From: Granulosicoccus sp045106855
GTDB taxonomy: Bacteria; Pseudomonadota; Gammaproteobacteria; Granulosicoccales; Granulosicoccaceae
DNA length: 64,000 nucleotides
Direction of reading: 5' to 3'
Assembly: GCA_045106855.1 (NCBI GenBank)
Contig: JBGCFI010000013.1
Span: 186,001 to 250,000, forward strand
In this document: one piece after another, positions 28,587 to 37,020 of the stretch
Position numbering within the stretch: position 1 is the stretch's first letter
Layout: each line of letters opens with the position of its first letter
Translations under genes and position numbers: made by a program
The notes under the pieces: generated by a model
The model's database searches: none
What the model was told of the DNA's origin: nothing
What the model saw: the letters and a program-made list of their open reading frames with translations, nothing else

Positions 28587-28943
28587 TTACAGCTTATAGA
28601 TTGTCCAGGCGTAGTAGGCGGCGAAGGCTGCCAGAAGCATAATCATGGGGTGGCGTGCCTTTTCCAGTTGAGAGGGGGCACTTTCTGGTGGCAGGATAAG
28701 TAGCGTGCTTAAAGCACACAGCAACAGTCCGGACCCAAGCGCCATCTGTCCCCAGAACTCTGTGATGTGTCTGGATGCGTACCACAGAATGTTCCAAAGG
28801 CCTGCGAGAGCGCAAACGATGCCGATAATGCGCAATATAAACCGGGGAGTCCGGGAATTGAGAGCGCCTGCTGGCAGCTGGTTGGCGAACGCCACACAGA
28901 TCACCATGCATACCGTGACAACCGTACCCATCGGGATAAACAT
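28587..28943 (-). CDS. Small membrane protein of unknown function
   Basis: This 118-aa protein has three to four hydrophobic helices (about 5-22, 36-55, 66-86, 98-115). No known domain was recognised. It starts 12 nt after the stop of the large esterase gene on the same strand, so it is likely co-transcribed with it. The neighbouring frames are shadows. Confidence 0.72.
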   Translation of the reverse strand: MFIPMGTVVTVCMVICVAFANQLPAGALNSRTPRFILRIIGIVCALAGLWNILWYASRHITEFWGQMALGSGLLLCALSTLLILPPESAPSQLEKARHPMIMLLAAFAAYYAWTIYKL

Positions 28944-28955
28944 CGAGAGCCCCTG

Positions 28956-31715
28956 TTACTGAGAATTGGTGGCCGCGCGAAGCAGGGAGTCGTATGTGCG
29001 AACTCCCATCTCACGCAATGCCTCTGCACCAAAGTGTATACAGGAGCTAGCCCCACAAGGGAAGCCATTGTCAGGCGTCAGGTCATCGTTGTTCGTGAAA
29101 GCGCTGTACCTTATCGCAGAGCCGATATTACGGTGCGTACTGTCGACAAGTCGTTTGCTGGCTGAAAACACGGATAAATCACCACGCTCATCACGCCCTC
29201 TCGACATGGTTCCGGCAACAAAGGGAATATCGGCAAATGAGCCACGTGCTCCAATGCCACGTGCATCTACCTGTATGCGAGTACGCAGTGTCTTTATCAG
29301 GTTGGTGAGGTTGTTTTCGTAGCTGCCTGCACATTGTGCGTTGCTGTCACTCTCTCCCTGATGCCAGAGTATTCCGCGCAGAATCCCACCAGTTTCTGAC
29401 AGAGTTTCATTAGTCAGCTGCAGTGCCCGATCAAACAGTAAGGTATTACCCAGAGCCGGATTGCCGGTGTCGGTGGCGTTCCAGTGCGCTGCCGGAGTAG
29501 CGATGTTGCAGAAGGCTGATCCGGACCAGGCCGCAGGTACCAGGATAATGTTGCGCGTCGTGTGGGGCAGGGCAGTTTTTGCAAAGCTCAATCCCATGCC
29601 GATGCGACTACCGCCTTTGAGACCCGACGACTCATCATACGGTGAGTGCAATGGATCTTCGGCTTGAGTAAATTGTGGCGTCTCGAAGTTGAACTGAGCG
29701 TCAGTAAACAGGCTGCTGTCATTGATCAAGCGGTTATCGTTCGCGCTGATGTTTGCCTGAATGATGCGTGGGTTCGGCTCATCCGCCTGTCCCGGTTCCG
29801 AGAGTTTGGCGTTGTTCTCACTAAGACCAATCATGTTGCTCTGGCCGATAAGCAGGTAGACATCGTCTTGTGGTACGGGTGTTACGGCCAGTGTAATGCT
29901 TGCCTGTTGCGTAAATCCTCCAGAGCGTGCCGTGATAACAAGACGTCTCTGTTCTGGCAGCAACGGTAATGTATCGATGCCCAGTCGCACTGTCAGTAAG
30001 CTGTTGAACTGTGCGGCACCGAGCGTTGTACTACTGAATCGGGTGTTGAGGCGCCTGGCATCGGCGGCCGACTCTGTGCTGACTTCCAGGCTGACGACTC
30101 CGGCATAGTTATTCTCGCGGTTAATGCCGACGGGTATGCGAACGCCCTGCAAATCGCCCTCTATGAGGTTGTATGCTTCGTTAGCAATCTGCAGGCTGAA
30201 TGGTGGTTCGATCGTTGAGGCGTTGGATACAACCGTGATCTGGATGTTCTGGTTGCTGCGCAGTGATGTGTCATTCAGGTCAAATGCCGTAATCGCAATC
30301 GTATAGACACCAATATCGCCTCTGTTGGGTTGCCAGACCAGGGAGCGGGTGCCGTCGCTGTTGTCAACGAATTGCATGCCGCGCGGAGGGTTACTGATTA
30401 ATATACCGGTTGCATCGCCGTCGACATCGACAGGCGCGAGTACCAATTCCCAGGGTACGCCTGTGCGAAGAAGCTGATCATCGAGTCGTGCAAAGAATGG
30501 AGCCTGGTTGATACTTCCGACAATGCTCAGTTGTTCTGAGCGTGAAGAGTAGTTGTCGTAGTAATCAAAAGCCACGACTTCGTAGGTTGCAGCTGTTCCG
30601 GTGCGCAGTGTATCGGTAAACGTGTTCGCGCTGACTGTATTCAGGTAACGATTGTTACGATAAATGTCATAGCCTTTTACCACTGATGGTCCTGTGGAGG
30701 GTTGCCAGGTCAACGTTACGCGTGTAACGCCGGATTCGCTGGTGCTTCGACTTGTTAGCCCTGTGGGTACGGATGGTGGCCTGCCGGGGTCGGCGGATGA
30801 ACTGCCAAGAGGTAAGGTAAGAACTTGCGAGTTGGTCGAATAATTTTTATCGAAATCGAATGCTGTTACCTGAAAGGCATAGCTGCTGGCCGTGGGAAAC
30901 GTGCCTTCGTATTGGGTACCAAAACGTGTGGCGACATAGTCACCGTTGACATAAATATTGTAACCGGCAACCAACTGGTTATCGGTGGATGCCTGCCAGG
31001 TCAGCGATATGGTGTCGGTGTCTGTTCCACGGGTAATAGTCCCCTGCAAACCGGTGGGAGTCGATGGAGGTTGCGATAAATCGACAGGCCCTGTGTCTGG
31101 CAGCCGGATTATTTCTGATCGGGATGAGAAGTTTTTGCGGACGTCAAAAGCCACCACATACCAGGAACCAGGCTCACCCGCGGCGTTAGGGCCCGAATAC
31201 TGGTTGCTCGATACCGTAGTGAGGTAGCGATTGTCACGAAATACGTTATAACCCAGCACTGCTTCATCATCAGTTGATGGGCTCCATCGTAGATTCACTT
31301 GTCCACCAGAGAGGGTGCCTGTCAGGTTGCCCGGTGCCGAGGGTGGGATGGTGAGATCGCCTGTCGTCACGCGTTCAGGCAAAACCAGTGGGTCTGAAGG
31401 ATCAGAGAATCGACGAGGCAGGGCGTCAAATGCAACGACGTGAAAGCTGTACAAGCGGCCAGCGGTTACCGGACCAGAATAGGCATTAACTGCCACTGTG
31501 CTGGTGTACTGATTGTTCACATAGACGTTGTAGCCCTGTACTCCATCGTCGTCCGTCGCCTCGTCCCAGGTCAGCAGTACCCGATTGTTGGTAATGGTTC
31601 CCTGCAGGTTTTCAGGTGCGTCGGGTGGATCTCCCGCCGCATAGGCCAGGCTGGGCGCCAGAGCCATAAGCAGGAGCGCGCGGAACAACTGATGACAGTT
31701 GAGATGGCGAATCAT
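28956..31715 (-). CDS. Secreted multi-domain protein: four fibronectin type III repeats plus sialate O-acetylesterase-like domain
   Basis: This 919-aa protein has a signal peptide (residues 1-26, cleaved after AYA). Four fibronectin-III modules follow at about 32-118, 125-212, 218-306 and 313-400. Each carries LTW or LRW and a GYN/GYDIYxNxxY motif. An Ig/cadherin-like module (about 405-505) and a Calx-beta-like stretch follow. The C-terminal SASA/SGNH esterase domain (about 620-915) has LIGQSNMIG with the nucleophile Ser, WHQGESD, and a late SCIHFG His. Such enzymes remove acetyl groups from carbohydrates. It is probably an extracellular enzyme for polysaccharide deacetylation or attachment. 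Confidence 0.88.
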   Translation of the reverse strand: MIRHLNCHQLFRALLLMALAPSLAYAAGDPPDAPENLQGTITNNRVLLTWDEATDDDGVQGYNVYVNNQYTSTVAVNAYSGPVTAGRLYSFHVVAFDALPRRFSDPSDPLVLPERVTTGDLTIPPSAPGNLTGTLSGGQVNLRWSPSTDDEAVLGYNVFRDNRYLTTVSSNQYSGPNAAGEPGSWYVVAFDVRKNFSSRSEIIRLPDTGPVDLSQPPSTPTGLQGTITRGTDTDTISLTWQASTDNQLVAGYNIYVNGDYVATRFGTQYEGTFPTASSYAFQVTAFDFDKNYSTNSQVLTLPLGSSSADPGRPPSVPTGLTSRSTSESGVTRVTLTWQPSTGPSVVKGYDIYRNNRYLNTVSANTFTDTLRTGTAATYEVVAFDYYDNYSSRSEQLSIVGSINQAPFFARLDDQLLRTGVPWELVLAPVDVDGDATGILISNPPRGMQFVDNSDGTRSLVWQPNRGDIGVYTIAITAFDLNDTSLRSNQNIQITVVSNASTIEPPFSLQIANEAYNLIEGDLQGVRIPVGINRENNYAGVVSLEVSTESAADARRLNTRFSSTTLGAAQFNSLLTVRLGIDTLPLLPEQRRLVITARSGGFTQQASITLAVTPVPQDDVYLLIGQSNMIGLSENNAKLSEPGQADEPNPRIIQANISANDNRLINDSSLFTDAQFNFETPQFTQAEDPLHSPYDESSGLKGGSRIGMGLSFAKTALPHTTRNIILVPAAWSGSAFCNIATPAAHWNATDTGNPALGNTLLFDRALQLTNETLSETGGILRGILWHQGESDSNAQCAGSYENNLTNLIKTLRTRIQVDARGIGARGSFADIPFVAGTMSRGRDERGDLSVFSASKRLVDSTHRNIGSAIRYSAFTNNDDLTPDNGFPCGASSCIHFGAEALREMGVRTYDSLLRAATNSQ

Positions 31716-31968
31716 TGAACGTCCTTTTTCAGAGCCGGAACTGGCGGTAGGATATCCAAATTGTTTTGTCGGTAAGGTGGACCACCTCTGATTGCAGGCT
31801 GGAAATAGTCAAAGTGTGTGCTGTCTCTCGCTATCCAGGCCGAATACGAGCGTGGTTTAACGCCCGGTCTTCTGGACCTCAGAACAAAATACTTCTGCCG
31901 TTGGACATATATTGCGGTTCGACGCTTGACAGCCGTGCACTTCGGTCTTATTCTTCGCGCTCCGATGT

Positions 31969-32044
<76 letters not shown>

Positions 32045-33078
32045 CTATCGGGTTTAGGCGTGTGTACCGCCGTCTCATCCTCCCAGCAGCATCAGTTCTC
32101 CTAGATGGCCAGATCGTCGAGCGCCCATCGACGGGGTATCAGACCAATAGCCAATTCAAGGCGTAACTCGTCGGTCGACTTATCTTCAGCGGACGTTTGG
32201 GCCTAATGCATAATTTGCGATTGAGCCGGGCTCGCGGCAACTCAAGCTCGCATCATCTAATTTGTGATTAGACAGCTCGAGGGGGGACTGCTTGTCAAGC
32301 CTCTGCGATCGAAGGTTGTCAAATTCAAGGGCTGTTAAATAGCTCTGAACTTTCGACAAGTAAATTTACAGGATACGTTGGTGAATCCTGAACGCATTTT
32401 ATTGTGCAGCACTCACACCGTTTTTAATACGCCATCGTTATCGTGACAACTAGTTTGCTCTCCGTGCGACACCTAATAGGAATGCCACCCCAAATTGACA
32501 AGGGACATTTCTAATACGACGCAAATTATTTGAACAAAAAAAATTTCACTAACGTGGCCCCGCGATAGAAACACAACGCCACATTTGAAAAAGTGCGCAA
32601 ACCTTACCGGCCAGATTTTGTTGTTGTTTTGTTGTTATTGAGTAAGCTAAAAACTGACTTGATACCACCACAACAAACACAGATGTAACCTCTATAAACG
32701 AGTCCGTCCAGCCATCAAATGGGAAAAATAAAACATAAACACCAAGGGTTTAATGAGGTTTGCGAATTTGCATCTGTAAATGTAACAGTAACAAGCTTGG
32801 CGGTGCGTATCTATATGTAACATATATGCGTAAACATGCGTTGTCGCGTATCCCTTAAAGGGTGGCCGTCAGACGCGGTTGACAGTGTATCCGTCAAGGA
32901 AGTTAAGTCAAATATCTGACTGCATTGTTCCACTGTTGCCCCTTAGCATGCTGTACGTACGCTGTGGGTGCTGGGTACAATGTAAAACGTTATTCTGACT
33001 AACGTCCCTCTGGTTGCTATCCGATGGGTCTGCTTGTGTCTGTGCAGGCTTGGATGCTAACTGCCACATTTTGCCCGG
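32045..33078. other. About 1 kb without a gene between tRNA-Ala and the Kai/BLUF cluster
   Basis: No coding frame of useful length and no RNA fold was recognised. The stretch is more A/T-rich than its flanks, notably 32,520-32,860. TTGACA at 32,879-32,884 with a weak TTAAGT 18 bp later is a possible promoter toward the response regulator. A T/G-simple run (TTGTTGTTTTGTTGTTATTG) is near 32,620. No copy of the tRNA 3' end was seen, so there is no sign of an integrated element. Confidence 0.4.
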
Positions 33079-33972
33079 TTGGACCTATCAGTGAACTCAG
33101 AAATTAAAGTTCTCGTTGTTGAAGATAATTCGGACGATTTCGAGATGCTACGGCGCTCGATAAGAAGAGCTCAGTTGTTTGATTTGACATGGGTTCGCTC
33201 AGCAACGGAGGGCTTGACGGAGCTGCGCGCCAATCACTACTCGGTCGTATTACTGGATTTATCGTTGCCCGACAGCCATGGCCTTGAGTCTGTTGTTGCT
33301 TTCACTGAGCTGGCAACGACGCCTGTCGTTGTTCTCTCGGGAAATGATGACGAGTCAACGGCACTCGAGTCGGTGCAGCACGGCGCTCATGATTACCTGG
33401 TCAAAGGAAAGTTTGATACTCCTTTAATTAGCAGAACACTTCGTTATGCGATAGAACGTTATCGTCTGGTCGAAGAATTACGTCAGACTCAACTGCAAGT
33501 TCGCAGAGAGCGAGAGATGAGGCGACTGGAATCCGAGGTATTGTCGTCGTCTCAAGGTGGCATGACCATTTCGGGTGATACTAATCCACTCAAAACCGTT
33601 CAAGCGGATGTGTTCGTAGAAGCTGTCGCCCGGTATGGTGAGCTTATCGATAAGGCATTGGAGCTACGCAACTATAAGGTTAATTACAACCTGTCTGCAA
33701 AACTGCGATTGCTGGCCGACACCTTGGGTGCGAGCCGGGCTGCGCCAAGAGATATCGTGCACATACACACGGCTGCATTGGGTGAAAAGCTTGGCGAGAT
33801 GACAGCAAGGAGAAGGGCCGCTTGCAATGAAGAGGCACGTTATCTACTAACCGGTTTGCTGGGACATTTATGTTTGTTTTATCAGCGCGCCTGCCTCGTA
33901 CAGAGAGGCTCAGACCCGGAAAGAAATTCGGACCCACTGACTGATCTCGCCTCGCTGGGTGAACAAGTATGA
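33079..33972 (+). CDS. Response regulator with unclassified C-terminal helical domain (Kai-associated)
   Basis: This 297-aa protein has a receiver domain (residues 8-130: VVEDNSDD, phospho-acceptor D60 in LLDLSLPD, VVLSGNDD, and KGKFD with the conserved Lys). A coiled-coil linker follows (130-160), then an all-helical domain of about 110 residues (185-275) that I do not recognise firmly. That domain faintly resembles the RsbU N-terminal or KaiA-type four-helix bundles. The start is TTG at 33079. A GTG at 33091 is an alternative. The stop overlaps kaiB by 4 bp. It is the first gene of the cluster and a plausible input or output partner of KaiB/KaiC. Confidence 0.85.
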   Translation: MDLSVNSEIKVLVVEDNSDDFEMLRRSIRRAQLFDLTWVRSATEGLTELRANHYSVVLLDLSLPDSHGLESVVAFTELATTPVVVLSGNDDESTALESVQHGAHDYLVKGKFDTPLISRTLRYAIERYRLVEELRQTQLQVRREREMRRLESEVLSSSQGGMTISGDTNPLKTVQADVFVEAVARYGELIDKALELRNYKVNYNLSAKLRLLADTLGASRAAPRDIVHIHTAALGEKLGEMTARRRAACNEEARYLLTGLLGHLCLFYQRACLVQRGSDPERNSDPLTDLASLGEQV

Positions 33973-34235
33973 GCAAGCTGACCATGAAGTTGTTCGTTGC
34001 CGGTCAGTCGGTGCGATCCGACACGGCTGTGAAGAACTTGCGCCGTACGCTTGAACAACTGGCTGCTGATGATTTTGAGTTGAAGGTTATTGATGTTCTG
34101 GAAAATCCGCAACTTGCTGAAGATGACTTTGTACTTGCCACTCCGACATTAATCAAGACCAACCCGTTGCCCATCAGACGGACCATTGGCGACTTGTCGG
34201 ACAAACAGTCTTTACGTCGTGGACTGGACCTGTAA
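33969..34235 (+). CDS. kaiB: KaiB-like clock protein
   Basis: This 88-aa protein has a thioredoxin-like KaiB fold: KLFVAGQSVRSDTAVKNL at the N-terminus and the signature ATPTLIKTNPLPIRRTIGDLSD near the C-terminus. In cyanobacteria KaiB switches fold and binds phosphorylated KaiC. It is coupled to the response regulator by an ATGA overlap, and kaiC follows 30 nt later. It is slightly shorter than cyanobacterial KaiB (about 102 aa), as in other proteobacterial copies. Confidence 0.92.
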   Translation: MSKLTMKLFVAGQSVRSDTAVKNLRRTLEQLAADDFELKVIDVLENPQLAEDDFVLATPTLIKTNPLPIRRTIGDLSDKQSLRRGLDL

Positions 34236-34265
34236 CACTTTGGTTTCTGGAGAAAAACGAGCACT

Positions 34266-35780
34266 ATGAATTCTGACACTCGCTGCGGTGTAACGAAACT
34301 TGAAACCGGTATTAGCGGTTTTGATGCGATTTCCAATGGTGGTATTCCAAAAGGCAGAACTACCCTGCTGTCAGGCACAGCTGGCAGCTCCAAGACTGTT
34401 TTTGCAGTCCAGTATCTTGCCTGTGGAATCAATTTGACCGACGAGTGCTGCGTATTCGTAACGTTTGAAGAGACGCCTGAGGACATCCGCCAGAACATGC
34501 TGAGTTTCGGTTGGAATATAGCGGAGTGGGAGAGCGCAGGTCAGTGGGCCTTTGTCGATGTGTCACCCAAACCTGAGGAGCAGTATATTCTTAGTGGAGG
34601 TTTTGATCTTGCGGCGCTATTAGCTCGGATAGAACATGCGATCAATAAGGTTGGAGCCACTCGGCTTTCAATCGATTCCCTGGGCGCTGTTTTTAGCAAA
34701 TTCGAAGACCAGCACATCATAAGAAGCGAATTGTTACGTATCGCTGTTGCTCTTAAAAAGACGGGTGTTACTGCCCTGATAACAGCGGAAAGAGCCCGGG
34801 AATATGGTGACATAGCGCGTCATGGTATCGAGGAGTTTGTTGCAGATAATGTGATCATCCTTAGAAATGTACTGGAGGCAGAAAGTCGACGACGTACGAT
34901 GGAGATCTTGAAATTTCGTGGAACCGATCACCAGAAAGGGGAGCACCCGTTTACTATCGTCGCTGACGGAGGCATTGTCGGAGTACCGTTATCTACCGTT
35001 CAGCTGAATCACAGATCTTCGCGCGTTCGCATTAGTTCAGGCACGGACAGATTGGATACCATGTGTGGCGGAGGCTTCTTCCGTGACTCCATTGTGTTGA
35101 TTTCCGGTGCAACAGGCACCGGAAAAACGCTGATGGCCACCACATTTATTGGTGGTGCCAAAGACGATGAGCGCAGTCTGTTTTTCGCTTTCGAGGAAAG
35201 TCGCGATCAACTGTTTCGCAATGCAGAAGGTTGGGGGGTTGACTTTGAAAAAATGGAGCGGGAAGGCCGCTTAAAGGTTGTATGTATTTATCCTGAGACC
35301 ACTGGTCTTGAGGAGCACCTGATACAGATGAAAAGAATAATCGGGGAATTCAAACCGACGAGAATCGCTGTTGATAGTTTATCTGCATTGGAACGAGGTG
35401 CGACGGTCAAGAGTTTTCGCGAGTTTGCTATCGGTCTTACCTCTTATGTGAAACAGCAGGAGATAGTCGGCGTATTTACGTCCGTTACGCCATCTCTGAT
35501 GGGCGGATCGTCAGTTACCGATGCGCATATTTCAACGATTACTGACACGATCATTCTACTTCGTTATGTGGAATTGTTTGGAGAAATCAGTCGCGGCATC
35601 GCGGTACTAAAAATGCGCGGGTCGGTGCATGAGAAAGAAATACGTGAATTCAGTATCGACCTGTCAGGCATGAATGTGGGCAAGCCCTTCCGAAATATCA
35701 CCGGGATTCTTACAGGCAATCCGCAATACCATCAAACGCCGGAGTCTGAGCGGTTACGGGAAATGTTCGAAGATGTGTAG
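34266..35780 (+). CDS. kaiC: Two-domain KaiC-like ATPase/kinase
   Basis: This 504-aa protein has two RecA-like KaiC domains. CI has Walker A GTAGSSKT (K43) and the catalytic pair E68-E69. CII has Walker A GATGTGKT (K287) and E310-E311. The HISTITDTIILLRYVE segment keeps the two autophosphorylation residues of cyanobacterial KaiC, here S423 and T424. KMRGS and the REFSI motif follow. The ATPase and kinase sites thus look intact. No kaiA is present. The response regulator and histidine kinase beside it probably replace clock input and output. Confidence 0.93.
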   Translation: MNSDTRCGVTKLETGISGFDAISNGGIPKGRTTLLSGTAGSSKTVFAVQYLACGINLTDECCVFVTFEETPEDIRQNMLSFGWNIAEWESAGQWAFVDVSPKPEEQYILSGGFDLAALLARIEHAINKVGATRLSIDSLGAVFSKFEDQHIIRSELLRIAVALKKTGVTALITAERAREYGDIARHGIEEFVADNVIILRNVLEAESRRRTMEILKFRGTDHQKGEHPFTIVADGGIVGVPLSTVQLNHRSSRVRISSGTDRLDTMCGGGFFRDSIVLISGATGTGKTLMATTFIGGAKDDERSLFFAFEESRDQLFRNAEGWGVDFEKMEREGRLKVVCIYPETTGLEEHLIQMKRIIGEFKPTRIAVDSLSALERGATVKSFREFAIGLTSYVKQQEIVGVFTSVTPSLMGGSSVTDAHISTITDTIILLRYVELFGEISRGIAVLKMRGSVHEKEIREFSIDLSGMNVGKPFRNITGILTGNPQYHQTPESERLREMFEDV

Positions 35781-35858
35781 TCATCTCTCTACTTCCCATA
35801 CCGGTGGCGGTTTAATTCCTGTTGTTTTAACTGTCGTGAGTGACCGGTTGTTTTAAAA

Positions 35859-36932
35859 ATGGATGAGGTGAAGGAAAAAGCAGGCGAGAGTTGCATCATC
35901 GAGGAAGATCTCGGTGAGTTACGCTTTGACAGCGTGGTGAAAAACTCGCCCGATGGCATTGTCGTGATGGATTATGAGGGCGTCATTCAGTATGTGAATC
36001 GTGCATCTGAGCTTATGTTTGGTCGCAGCAAGGAAGAGCTGATTGGCAAAGAACTGGGTTATCCGGTGATGTCCGGAGAAACTGTAGAAATTGAAGTTCT
36101 CCATCACGGCAGGCCGCCGTGTGTCGCGGAAATGCGCGTTGTTAGTATCGATTGGCGGGGACAATCAAGCTTGCTGGCCACATTGCGAGATATATCAAAG
36201 CGAATTAAATTGACCAATGAATTGTTGCGATCAAATAAAGAGCTTGAAAAATTTGCATCGGTAGTGTCGCATGAAATTCGAGCTCCCTTAAGAAATCTGC
36301 ACTTGCTTAGCGGGTGGCTGCTTGAAGATCATTCCAGTGATCTGAACGCCGATGCGATGGAAGATGTTGAGTTGATGCGTAAAACAACGGCAAGTATGCA
36401 GCGTATGGTGGAAGATTTACTGCATTACTGCCGCGCGGGATTAAGACACAAGCTTTCATCTGACGTTAAATTGGAAGAGGTACTGCTTGACGCACTGGAT
36501 AGTTTGCAGGAAGAAATATTCAGCTCGGATGCTCAAGTTATCAAGGACCCGTTGCCCACAATTGATTGCAATGTACAAGCGATGGTAACCCTGTTTCGCC
36601 ACATCATTTCCAATGCAATTACTTATTGTTCACAGAAACCCAGAATAATGGTTAAAAGCAGTCGCGTTGATGGCATGTGGAAGATTAGCTTTACCGATAA
36701 TGGCGTGGGTGTAGAAAAAAAATACTGGGAAAAAATATTCATCCCGTTTAATCATTTACAAACCAGCGACACCTATGCCGGATCAGGTATAGGCCTGGCC
36801 ACCTGTAAAAAAATAGCGGAGTTGCATCATGGAAAGATCTGGCTTGAATCAGATCCTGGTGGGGGTAGCGTGGTTCATGTCTGTTTGCCAGAAAAAGGGC
36901 AAAGCTATGAATTTGATGAGACGGATACCTGA
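35859..36932 (+). CDS. PAS-domain sensor histidine kinase of the Kai cluster
   Basis: This 357-aa soluble kinase has a PAS domain (about 22-115), a HisKA domain with H138 in SVVSHEIRAPLRN, and an HATPase domain with HIISNAITYCSQ, FTDNGVGV and GSGIGLATCKKIAELHHG. It has no transmembrane segment, so it senses a cytoplasmic signal or partner. The gene follows kaiC by 78 nt and ends at a strong intrinsic terminator. It could phosphorylate the response regulator at 33079 under KaiC control, which is inference from gene order. Confidence 0.92.
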   Translation: MDEVKEKAGESCIIEEDLGELRFDSVVKNSPDGIVVMDYEGVIQYVNRASELMFGRSKEELIGKELGYPVMSGETVEIEVLHHGRPPCVAEMRVVSIDWRGQSSLLATLRDISKRIKLTNELLRSNKELEKFASVVSHEIRAPLRNLHLLSGWLLEDHSSDLNADAMEDVELMRKTTASMQRMVEDLLHYCRAGLRHKLSSDVKLEEVLLDALDSLQEEIFSSDAQVIKDPLPTIDCNVQAMVTLFRHIISNAITYCSQKPRIMVKSSRVDGMWKISFTDNGVGVEKKYWEKIFIPFNHLQTSDTYAGSGIGLATCKKIAELHHGKIWLESDPGGGSVVHVCLPEKGQSYEFDETDT

Positions 36933-36950
36933 CAGGTGTTTGCATTAAAT

Positions 36951-36995
36951 CGGAAAACAATGTTTAGAACACGTTGTTTCCGGTATTGTTTTTTT
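36951..36995 (+). terminator. Intrinsic terminator after the histidine kinase gene
   Basis: CGGAAAACAA (36951-36960) pairs with TTGTTTCCG (36974-36982) with one bulged A. GTATTG and a run of seven T (36989-36995) follow. It lies 18 nt after the kinase stop and 26 nt before the BLUF gene start, so the BLUF gene would need read-through or its own initiation. Confidence 0.7.
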
Positions 36996-37020
36996 GTTTG
37001 ACAACTACTGAGCTTACTCC

